This document shows positions 55,999-64,000 of a stretch of DNA of 64,000 nucleotides, piece after piece. Positions within the stretch are counted from its first letter, which is position 1. Each line of letters starts with the position of its first letter. The position numbers were made by a program, and so were the translations under genes. The notes below the pieces were generated by a model, which was not told the origin of the DNA, did no database searches, and saw nothing but the letters and a program-made list of their open reading frames with translations. The stretch lies in contig JAKMXF010000300.1 of the NCBI GenBank assembly GCA_024704765.1, positions 434,001 to 498,000 of the forward strand, written 5' to 3'. This DNA comes from Oopsacas minuta. Lineage: Eukaryota > Porifera > Hexactinellida > Lyssacinosida > Leucopsacidae.

Positions 55999-56890
55999 TC
56001 TATCGTATCGTATCAATTACTAATTACTCTCAAAAGAGAATGTAATACATTAGCATTAGTAGTAACTAGCTGGTCAGATAGATTCTGAGTATAGTTATGA
56101 TCATTAAAATATCTCTAGATTTTATCGAGAGGAAGATAACTCAGTGGTTTCACTATCTACCTTTCTCCTAATAAGGACAAATAGATTTAATGGAATGCAG
56201 TGTACGACACATTATAAATAATCTTATAAGGATCATTCTTAATAATCAATATTTATTTAAATTATTTAATGCTAAACATGGACAACATCAAAAAATCTAT
56301 AATTTTATAAATCTGTGAGGACAACAAATACATAGCTAGCAACATCTTACAATCATCCTTGAGCAATATGGCAAACTGCAACACAAGTAACAAAACTACC
56401 CAAATTTAGAATAACAAGCAGAGCTAGAATGCTCAATTCAAAGTCTGATAAAGTTAATACTGAGGAAGAAGCTATACTGTATTACCCCATAAAGGTTTCA
56501 ACTTAGAAATCTCATTAGAATTAGAAAATTTTGGGAATCTTATGGAGCAAAATAGAAACCAATAAAAGAACATGATTTCCAAATGATGTGTAAACAGTGC
56601 GGTGCCGTCAACTGATAGATTTGAATTAGAGGGTATCTTAATTCAAACATCACAGATTGCACTATTTGAATTAGTTATAATTAACTGATTAATTACAGGA
56701 GCTAATGACTTGTGTCATTAGTAAATATTTCAATTGTTTACTGTAGCATTTCGGTAATTAGCATTGATTACGAAGTTCACCGAATACTTTCAGTAACTAC
56801 GTAAGCTAGTTTGTTAATATTGATTGGAATTAATAATATCTTATATTTAATAAAGTAGTAATTTGTTCTAAATAACATACGAAAATTGTT
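55999..56890. other. 892-bp A+T-rich intergenic stretch
   Basis: The GPN3 promoter region on the left and the EXOSC5 3' flank on the right. No ORF, RNA gene or repeat I can support. Confidence 0.5.
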
Positions 56891-57550
56891 TCAATTAAAT
56901 TTAAGATTAGCAAGTTTCTTAGAATATTCTCCCCGATAAAAGAGTAATATTTTATCAGCTTCTCCTAATGCTAATTGCAGACACTGTTGGTAGTGTTGAG
57001 GTGAGAAATTACCCCAGGCATGACAGAATAATTCTCGTTTGGTTGGCATTTCAATAACAAACACAAACACACTCTCTGCTTCAAATTCTTGTTCCTTATT
57101 TGGGCTAATTATTGGGTCTTTGTTGCTACTGATTTCATTTGGAATAGCAATGGTTAGAGCTACAAAAGAATGTAACATTGCAATGCCAGCATCCAAGAGG
57201 GCAAGAAAGCAAGCATTGAATATAGTTGATAGGAAACAGCTCCCTGCTACTCCCTCATGTATTGCAATACAAATTATTGCCCTGGGAAATAGGGACCTGG
57301 CTATTACAGATTCTAATATTTTCTTAATGCTAGCAACACATACGTTTTCGGTAGGGGAAGAGGGCTGCACTTTTCTGGGGCAGAAATGTACTGAAAGTAT
57401 TGCTTCATTTGCAAGATCAATTTGCTGGCGAGACTCAGCTGGGCCTTGTACTGATACGGTAACAAGAGAGCTCCGGAAGTAGAGGCGGGAAGATCCATCT
57501 GATTTGGATAATAACCCTAAATCAACTTCTTTTAGCTCTTCGCGTATCAT
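56891..57550 (-). CDS. EXOSC5: Exosome ring subunit RRP46 (EXOSC5)
   Basis: A single-exon, 219-residue RNase PH-fold protein. Family features are LLSKSDGSSRLYF near the start, VQGPAESRQQ, ACFLALLDAGIAML and the late helix HYQQCLQLALGEADKILLFYR, matching EXOSC5 in order. A family-typical position for the RNase PH catalytic acids is not conserved, in keeping with the inert animal exosome ring. It contributes to the six-subunit ring that threads RNA to DIS3/EXOSC10. Another RNase PH-type subunit is possible but less likely. Confidence 0.85.
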   Translation of the reverse strand: MIREELKEVDLGLLSKSDGSSRLYFRSSLVTVSVQGPAESRQQIDLANEAILSVHFCPRKVQPSSPTENVCVASIKKILESVIARSLFPRAIICIAIHEGVAGSCFLSTIFNACFLALLDAGIAMLHSFVALTIAIPNEISSNKDPIISPNKEQEFEAESVFVFVIEMPTKRELFCHAWGNFSPQHYQQCLQLALGEADKILLFYRGEYSKKLANLKFN

Positions 57551-57689
57551 TATGCAAAATATTGTATTCTAACCTCAAACAATGAATAGATATTATAAAC
57601 TGACAGATCTATAAACTACTATAAATAATTCTAACACACAGGTAGCAACAAATTTCATCCACAGTTAATGGACTTAAGTGATAAGCAAT

Positions 57690-59831
57690 TCAGAAAGCTA
57701 TAGCCTCAAGTAGGAAGCTGACTCCATTCACAAATCCGTCTGCTTCTACAGGAGTTTCTCTCAATGAATGATTAGACTTTGGATAAGTCAGAAGCTTCAC
57801 ATCTTTCCCTAAAGACCTCAGGAGTTTGTAGTAGGCCAGACCTTGACTATTAGGCACACGGCAATCTCTCTGACCAAGGTAAATCAATACGGAAGCCTGA
57901 ACCTCTTTAGCATAGATTATCGGAGATTTGCTGAGCATAGAATCCAGCACTTCACCCGTGATAATGGTGCTCTGAGTATACTCGTGTCCACAATTGAAAT
58001 AACACCAATCAGGTATGTCAGTTACTCCTACCATACTAGCTAGATTAGTAACAGGATTACGTATGACAGCTGCTCGGTATACTTTAGGGAATTGACCGAG
58101 TAGATGAGCAGCAATAAATCCGCCATGAGAGCCTCCAATACACACAACTTTATCAGGATCACATAATCCCTCTGATAGGATCTGCCCTACTGTCTTATGT
58201 ACGTCATCTACATCCTGACGACCTATCTTACCTGCAAGAGTTCTGATGGAAGCTCGGCTGTAACCTAGAGTCCCTCTAAAGTTGGGAACAACACAGAGCA
58301 TACCTAACCGAGCAATGGAAGATATCCACAGAGAGAACTGGGAGGTGCAGGGACTATAAGGACCACCATGTAGATACACTGCTAGAGGTGGTTTCTTATC
58401 TTTAGCCTGATCAAGTGGATGTACTAATATAGCGTCAATATGTTCAGAGGATTCAGAGACTATAAATTGCCTTATTTCCCATCTCAGGTCCTGAAACCTA
58501 CAAGAACTGTCAGATTTCGATACTTGGACCCACTGGCTTATGACACCATCATGAAATAATCCTACCATTAGTCGTGGACGGTTACTGGGAGTTGAAAAGG
58601 AGGCGAGGAGCAAATTCTGGAAGACATCGAACAGTTCCCAAGTACCAGGCTCTTTCGTCATCTGAGTGATCTTATGTTCTTGCAAACTTAGGGAATATAC
58701 ATCCTCAAAGGAGTTGTTAGAAGAGGATAGAAACATATGTGAGCAGTCAGCTGAGAAGCAATTTCTTGGTAATTTATAGCAGAATAATCCTCTGAATTCT
58801 GTTGCAGAAGAGTCAGGAGATTCAATGACAATATTCAACTGCTTAGTTTTCCAGTCTATTATCATTACCCTACACTCAGACAAATGAGGCCCGTCAGATG
58901 CCTGATCAAGATAAACCAAGAATTCTCTGTTAGGAGAGAACCTAGGAGAAAATGCTAGACGTCCGTCCTCACCTAACTTATCACAGAAACTACCATCAAT
59001 AGCTAAATGGAACAGATAACCAGTTCGGTTGTAGCAGGTTCTTAGCCCAAGCCTAAATGATTCAGTCTTAACTCCTACACAAACTATACTGTTATCGTCT
59101 GCAAGTATTGGTTGTCCGAGGCTATACTCTTCAGGGAGATTGCTAAGGACATGTACTTCCTCTTTGCTCCTATCTAGCACGAATATTTGAGGAGAACTAC
59201 ACTCCATCATTTGTTCCCCCCAATAATCTACAAAGTCATACTCGTGTCCTGGTGTAGTGTCCTCTTTGTAATCTGAGAAGTAGGGTCGGGATTTATTTCT
59301 CTTCTTTTCAGCTGTATAAACTATTTTGTCTTCTTCTAGTGACCAACAAATCCCGGAAAAGAAATCTCCAATACTAACATTACCGTGATACTTTAGGAAA
59401 TCAAAAGATTGAATACAACACTGCTGACTGTAAATTTGCAATATTTGTTTCTTATCTTTACCCTCTACTTCGTTTGGAGGTAGAATAACTGCTTGAAGTT
59501 TACCTGACGGAGATGGACACTCTAACACAGCCTGAGTCAGGGTTGGTAAGACAGAATTCTCTAAAGGTTCAATGCTAGTATGATTTAGTTCAAATTGCAA
59601 ACAAGTTTTGAATTTATCTTCTTCTAGAGTTATCAAGTTCTTTTGTCCCCAAGTAGCATTTACATTAAATAAACGCTGCGATTCATGAGCTGAATTGAGA
59701 GCGGATTTCTCTTTAGAGGGAGGGTCTGATTGAGAAAGGTACCCAGCTAGTATAGAAGGATGAGATACATACTCTTTGTAGATGTCCTTTGCTCTAGAAA
59801 CATAATCTTTATGGAGTACATCACTAGACAT
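57690..59831 (-). CDS. APEH: Acylamino-acid-releasing enzyme (prolyl oligopeptidase family S9C)
   Basis: A single-exon protein of 713 residues. An N-terminal beta-propeller half is followed by an alpha/beta hydrolase half. The catalytic triad can be placed as S568 in GGSHGGF, D656 in GQRDCRVP and H688 in KSNHSLRE; the spacing (88 and 120 residues) equals that of human APEH. The oxyanion-region motif YLHGGPYSP is present. It removes N-acylated amino acids from blocked peptides in the cytosol. Length matches the family (about 730). Confidence 0.95.
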   Translation of the reverse strand: MSSDVLHKDYVSRAKDIYKEYVSHPSILAGYLSQSDPPSKEKSALNSAHESQRLFNVNATWGQKNLITLEEDKFKTCLQFELNHTSIEPLENSVLPTLTQAVLECPSPSGKLQAVILPPNEVEGKDKKQILQIYSQQCCIQSFDFLKYHGNVSIGDFFSGICWSLEEDKIVYTAEKKRNKSRPYFSDYKEDTTPGHEYDFVDYWGEQMMECSSPQIFVLDRSKEEVHVLSNLPEEYSLGQPILADDNSIVCVGVKTESFRLGLRTCYNRTGYLFHLAIDGSFCDKLGEDGRLAFSPRFSPNREFLVYLDQASDGPHLSECRVMIIDWKTKQLNIVIESPDSSATEFRGLFCYKLPRNCFSADCSHMFLSSSNNSFEDVYSLSLQEHKITQMTKEPGTWELFDVFQNLLLASFSTPSNRPRLMVGLFHDGVISQWVQVSKSDSSCRFQDLRWEIRQFIVSESSEHIDAILVHPLDQAKDKKPPLAVYLHGGPYSPCTSQFSLWISSIARLGMLCVVPNFRGTLGYSRASIRTLAGKIGRQDVDDVHKTVGQILSEGLCDPDKVVCIGGSHGGFIAAHLLGQFPKVYRAAVIRNPVTNLASMVGVTDIPDWCYFNCGHEYTQSTIITGEVLDSMLSKSPIIYAKEVQASVLIYLGQRDCRVPNSQGLAYYKLLRSLGKDVKLLTYPKSNHSLRETPVEADGFVNGVSFLLEAIAF

Positions 59832-60069
59832 TATAAATCTACAAGAAACAGATTCTCATGTTTTTAACACTAGATAGCATTACATTATGTACAAATTATA
59901 AAATTCTATGTAGCTTTATCTCTAAGGGCTCAGGATTAGAACAACTACTTAGGCCATTGGGTAACAGGATAACTATAGGATAGTGAAACTCAAAAAGTGG
60001 ATTATATAAAAACAACTTATACAAATTCTATATAGGAACGAGTGGAAGCAATTATTCATTGAGTTTGAA
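59832..60069. promoter_or_regulatory. Divergent promoter spacer, APEH / NHL gene
   Basis: 238 bp between two divergent ATG codons, A+T-rich, without an identifiable TATA or other element. Its promoter role is inferred from position. Confidence 0.35.
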
Positions 60070-61323
60070 ATGGCAACAAATCAGAGTTACTCATCTGTTT
60101 CTGAAACTGAATTTCTTTTTGTTCAAATCCGTAGGAAGATTGAAGAGACATTTGACTCTCTTATTCATCTGATTAACCAGCGTAGAAACGGATTGCTTAC
60201 AGAACTAGACTCAATACAAAGGGAATATGAAGATAATTCTCATCAAATACAGAGCTCACTTAAGAAGCTAGCTAAAGACCATGAGGACATGAAGAGATTG
60301 TCCATATCTCTAGAAGCTGATATCGCTAAGGAGGGAATGAAGAAAACAATTGAAGGAATAAATTATAAGATTGAAGAAGAAGAGAACAAACTATACTCTC
60401 CAGACATTTCATTTAATTGTGAGACTAATGATCTAGAATGGAGAATTACTCATCTAGGGAACCTGGCTAGAGTCTCTGTACAGAAGTCACTGGTTAGAAG
60501 ATATACAGAGATTAAAAAGCCTTTGAAGAAGTTTGGTAGACGGGCGAGAGAGGATGGACAGAAAACTGGCAATAGTCCAAGAGGAGTTTGTATAGACTAT
60601 GTCAATGAGAGAATTGTGATTTCTGAAATATCAAACTCTGAGATTGAGATTTGGAGCTACGAAGGAGAGCTGATACAATCGTTTGGGAAAGAAGAGCTGG
60701 AAAGTCCTTGGGAATTGTGTCTAATCGATAACTCTTTGTTTGTAACGGATATTCATCTTGGTGCTATTCTAAAATTTAACATAATAAAGTGCTCATTTGA
60801 AGGAAGGACAAAAGTTAAGTATGGTAGGTATGGTAGTGAGCCGGGAGAACTGGCCTCTCCAGCTGGAATTGATAGTGAAGAGGATGAATTGTTTGTTATG
60901 GAATGTGAAAATAAGAGAATTTCCGTGTTTGACTTGAACCTTAAATTCAAGAGGGTAATAGGGTGCGGAATGATAGACAAGGGTCATGCCCTGAGGGTCA
61001 AACAATCAACAATTTTCTTGCTAGAAGATTCTGGCATCTTCAAATTATTCTCTGTTCTTACAGGTGATCTAGTCAAAATTACAAAGAAGAATAATCTATT
61101 CTCTAATTATGTGTATCATTTCTGTTTCGATCTGAATGGCAATTTCCTATTATCAGATCGAGACAAGAACAGTCTCTTCATTCTATCAGCTGAGGGTAAC
61201 TTACTGCACTCAATCAACACAGCTGAGTGGGAGTGCGAGTCTCCTTTCGGAATAGCAGTTTTGAAGGATGGACGTATCGTCATGAGTTTCCTGAATAGTG
61301 ACTTTAGTATTGTTATAATTTAA
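60070..61323 (+). CDS. TRIM/NHL-type protein lacking RING and B-box
   Basis: A single-exon, 417-residue protein. The N-terminal part (about 15-115) is a long coiled coil (QIRRKIEETFDSLIHLINQ, LKKLAKDHEDMKRLSISLEA) resembling the TRIM coiled coil. From about 165 onward come NHL-type beta-propeller repeats (NSPRGVCIDYVNERIVISE, ESPWELCLIDNSLFVTD, ELASPAGIDSEEDELFVME, ESPFGIAVLKDGRIVMS). No RING or B-box cysteine cluster precedes the coiled coil, and upstream sequence offers none. NHL propellers bind RNA or protein. Without RING it is unlikely to be a ubiquitin ligase alone. Confidence 0.82.
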   Translation: MATNQSYSSVSETEFLFVQIRRKIEETFDSLIHLINQRRNGLLTELDSIQREYEDNSHQIQSSLKKLAKDHEDMKRLSISLEADIAKEGMKKTIEGINYKIEEEENKLYSPDISFNCETNDLEWRITHLGNLARVSVQKSLVRRYTEIKKPLKKFGRRAREDGQKTGNSPRGVCIDYVNERIVISEISNSEIEIWSYEGELIQSFGKEELESPWELCLIDNSLFVTDIHLGAILKFNIIKCSFEGRTKVKYGRYGSEPGELASPAGIDSEEDELFVMECENKRISVFDLNLKFKRVIGCGMIDKGHALRVKQSTIFLLEDSGIFKLFSVLTGDLVKITKKNNLFSNYVYHFCFDLNGNFLLSDRDKNSLFILSAEGNLLHSINTAEWECESPFGIAVLKDGRIVMSFLNSDFSIVII

Positions 61324-61412
61324 TGTTATTTGAATTGGACTAGATATATCTATATATGCGGAACTATTTATCAAATATTATTTCTAACAAATTTGTTGCT
61401 TATTAGAGACTC

Positions 61413-62924
61413 ATGGATCTCATACTTCATATCATACTCCTATCTTTCCGTCTCTCTAATGCTATTCTCTGTAAGACATCATTTGACCCAGACGAGTACT
61501 GGCAGGCTCTAGAGGTAGCACACAGACGGACATATGGCTACGGTTATCTAACATGGGAGTGGCATACTCAGCTACGATCCTACTTATTTCCTTATGTATT
61601 CGAGTGTTTATACCGTGTTATATCTTTCTTTGGTGAATTTGAATATTCGCGATTATTATTGATTCTGTGTCCCAGACTTCTGATGGCTGTATTAGCTTAT
61701 ATGACAGATGTTTATACATTCAAGATATGTCATATCTTATTCGGTAGAATGACAGCTGTCATATGTCTCTACTTACAAATCACTTCTTGGTTTATCTTTT
61801 ATGCCATTACACGTACTTTCATAAATAGTTTCGAAACCTTCCTGGTAGTGATAATCTTCTATCTCTTCTGTCAGCTGATGGTTGGGAATTACAGCATCAG
61901 AGATACAGGTCTAAGATTAGCTATGTTGCTAACATTAATAGGTTTGGTATGCTATTTGCGTCCTACTGCTGTTCCTTGTATTAGTCTGTATTTTATAGTT
62001 TTATACTTCTCCTCCTTATCAGTTTCTTATAAACTTATCCTGTCAATTGTAGTAACATTGATTCTCAGCTCAATTCTAATTTCTACTGAATCTCTTCTCT
62101 ACGGGAAACTAGCAATACCATTCTATAATTTTCTAAATGTAAACGTAGTCAGTGGTATAGCCAGTCTGTACGGTACACACTCTCTCCATTGGTATCTGAC
62201 ACAATGCTTACCTGTATTTCTGATAACTAATATCCCAGCATTTATTATAGGGATTATATTTGTGATAAAGGGTAGTCATCCTGTAGGAAATGAACATATA
62301 ATCATTAAATTGGCTCTTCTTGGTCTTATCTTGCTAAATCTGGTATTATTAAGTCCTGTACCTCACAAAGAATTCAGATTCTTATTACCTATGCTTCCAT
62401 TCTGTCACATTCTTACAGCTAAAGGAATATATGTTATTGACAATAATACCAGGAAGCACAGATTGATATCTTTATTCAAGAAATTACTACTTTTCCTCTC
62501 TCTATTACAGATCCCAATGTCTTTCTATTTCGGCTTTATCCACCAGAGAGGGGTTATCCGAGTTATGGACTACCTATACGGACATATCAGTGTTGAGGAT
62601 CAAGTTCTATTCTTGATGCCTTGCCACTCCACCCCGCTGTATTCACACATACACAAGAACGCTACACTACAATTTTTAGAATGTTCTCCACCACTTTACG
62701 AGCCTGTTGATAGGGCCAAACTGTTCTACAATAACGTGAACTCACAAACTGATAGTTTGCTTAGTAATGGCTACAGTTATGTTACTTGTTTCTCTACGCT
62801 CTCTGAGGAAATAAACGGGTTGTTGGCTAAGAAGGGATTCCAGAAAAAAGCTGAAATATTCCACACTCATCTTCCTGAAGGAAGAATAGGCTCATATGTA
62901 CATGTTTATAAGAAAATAGGATAA
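61413..62924 (+). CDS. PIGB: GPI mannosyltransferase 3 (PIG-B)
   Basis: A single-exon, 503-residue multipass ER protein of the GT22 family. The luminal loop motif FDPDEYWQALEVAHRRTYG then YLTWEWHTQLRSYLFP is the signature of PIG-B/Gpi10, and KEFRFLLPMLPF is the conserved HKEFRFL-type block. About eight to ten hydrophobic segments follow. PIG-B adds the third mannose to the GPI anchor precursor from dolichol-phosphate-mannose. It starts 89 bp after the NHL gene, in the same direction. Confidence 0.93.
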   Translation: MDLILHIILLSFRLSNAILCKTSFDPDEYWQALEVAHRRTYGYGYLTWEWHTQLRSYLFPYVFECLYRVISFFGEFEYSRLLLILCPRLLMAVLAYMTDVYTFKICHILFGRMTAVICLYLQITSWFIFYAITRTFINSFETFLVVIIFYLFCQLMVGNYSIRDTGLRLAMLLTLIGLVCYLRPTAVPCISLYFIVLYFSSLSVSYKLILSIVVTLILSSILISTESLLYGKLAIPFYNFLNVNVVSGIASLYGTHSLHWYLTQCLPVFLITNIPAFIIGIIFVIKGSHPVGNEHIIIKLALLGLILLNLVLLSPVPHKEFRFLLPMLPFCHILTAKGIYVIDNNTRKHRLISLFKKLLLFLSLLQIPMSFYFGFIHQRGVIRVMDYLYGHISVEDQVLFLMPCHSTPLYSHIHKNATLQFLECSPPLYEPVDRAKLFYNNVNSQTDSLLSNGYSYVTCFSTLSEEINGLLAKKGFQKKAEIFHTHLPEGRIGSYVHVYKKIG

Positions 62925-63015
62925 TTGAGAAGATTAATATTTACGTACATATCTGTATAGTAATTCTATAAATTGTGTTTCATAACATTTGAACAGTCTT
63001 TAGCTATATATCTTA

Positions 63016-64000
63016 ATGGCGGCAAGATTCCCCTGGAGACAAGCAGCTACGCTAATTCTAGCAAAGAATAGCGAGGGTGTTTCCAGAGATATAACGGAAT
63101 TCAAAGAGAGACAATTGAAAGTTCTATACATAAAGAGAGCCACAAAAGCTAGCGATGTGTTTTCTAGCCTTCACACATTTCCAGGGGGTACATTGGACTC
63201 AGCTGATATATCAGATAAATGGTGGCGTATATACGAGAGGTTAAGTTCTAAGCTGGGACTAGCATCTGTTCACAAGTTATTTGGTTCTACTTTAAGATTT
63301 GACAATGAATTATTGCTGTATAAGCAAGCCGGTGAGCATGAAGGAAGGATGCCTGCTCATATTGCATTTAGGATATGTGCTATTAGAGAGTTATTCGAAG
63401 AGACTGGTTTATTGCTCTGTCTTGGGATGGAGAAATTAAATTGGTTGGAATTCTCTATATCGTGTAAGGAAGGTTCAACTCATTTCAATCAAGTTAGTAA
63501 CTTGTCAGAATGGAGAGAGTTAGTACACAATAATGCTAACAGGTTTATAGATCTATGTTCTGAGTACAATTGTGTGCCTAATGTGTGGAGTCTGGTAGAA
63601 TGGTCTAACTGGTTGACGCCAGCCTTCCTATCCAAGAGATGGGATACTGTATTCTACTATGCTACCATGAAATATGGCTATTCTCCCTCAGCAGACAATG
63701 TAAGTGAATTATGTAATATAATATTAACTATCTTTGACAGCAATCAACTTATAGATGGAAGTGAGCAGTGTAGACTGGTTAGAACCTATAGAAGTTCTAC
63801 AGAGAGCAAGCAAGGGGGAACTAAGCATAGCAATACCTACTGCTTATGAATCCAGTCGTATCAACAGATTCTATGGCGTAGAAATGCTAGACAGGTTTGC
63901 TCGTTGGAGAGTAGAGAATTATTCTTGTAGCAGACTATCACCTGTGATTATTGTGGCTAGTAGTGAGATGTTTGTTACAACATTTCCAAAAGACAATTTT
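63016..64000 (+). CDS. NUDT19: NUDT19-like Nudix CoA diphosphatase, truncated by window end
   Basis: Exon 1 is 63016-63699; a 55-nt intron leads to exon 2 at 63755, which stays in frame to the window edge (310 residues visible). PWRQAATLIL and FPGGTLDSADISDKW start the Nudix domain; the catalytic helix REXXEEXG appears as RELFEETG (R124-G131), with the long insertion between GG and the helix that is typical of NUDT19. Exon 2 gives EVSSVDWLEPIEVLQRA, matching the family's conserved W(L)xP segment. NUDT19 hydrolyses CoA and acyl-CoA in peroxisomes; a C-terminal targeting signal would lie beyond the window. Confidence 0.9.

Overview
This window is eukaryotic nuclear DNA from an animal with a very compact genome. 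It is A+T-rich. It carries about 28 protein genes in 64 kb, has no transposon-like ORF, and all introns I could place are 45-92 nt GT-AG introns. Animal-type genes are present: a KIND-FERM-PDZ-PTP phosphatase, a tetraspanin, an Ig-domain receptor, a PH-PTB docking protein, a PI3K-gamma regulatory-subunit relative, MANF and a CCP tubulin carboxypeptidase. An early-branching animal, most plausibly a sponge and perhaps a glass sponge, fits best. That placement is inference from gene content and compactness; no sequence here names the species.

Layout. 103-12674: SERINC, G-protein beta and a membrane beta-lactamase-like ectoprotein (the last two head-to-head), then a 10-exon PTPN13-like gene. 12744-20837: EF-hand protein, tRNA-Glu, tetraspanin, KLHDC1/2-like kelch protein, gamma-synergin, SUGT1. 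21153-24400: a PIK3R5/PIK3R6-like PI3K-gamma regulatory subunit on the plus strand. 24484-32444: mitochondrial EF-Tu, EDEM3-like ER mannosidase, orphan Ig receptor. 33298-50474: IRS/DOK-like adaptor, POP1, AGBL2/3-like carboxypeptidase, NF-YC, MANF, an unrecognised two-exon gene, SART1. 50475-56890: a gene-poor A+T-rich block holding two inverted MYPT-like ankyrin genes and GPN3. 56891-64000: EXOSC5, APEH, a RING-less TRIM/NHL-type protein, PIGB and a truncated NUDT19.

Twelve genes are spliced and sixteen read as single coding exons, including ones of 3.4-3.6 kb. For every spliced gene I joined exons by reading GT-AG sites, and all junctions keep frame. Boundaries were read by eye and could be off by a base or two. 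The genes are mostly unrelated housekeeping and signalling genes and do not form an operon. A loose signalling theme runs through them: G-beta, a p101/p84-like PI3K subunit that in vertebrates binds G-beta-gamma, an IRS-like adaptor with YxxM motifs, and an Ig receptor with a YxxM motif.

Most notable points: the PIK3R5/6-like gene in an apparently basal animal; a PTPN13-like protein whose phosphatase domain lacks the WPD aspartate; an inverted pair of MYPT-like ankyrin genes sharing a 376-bp identical tract; and a strong excess of the palindrome TGACGTCA (15 copies) and of CAGCTG across exons and introns.
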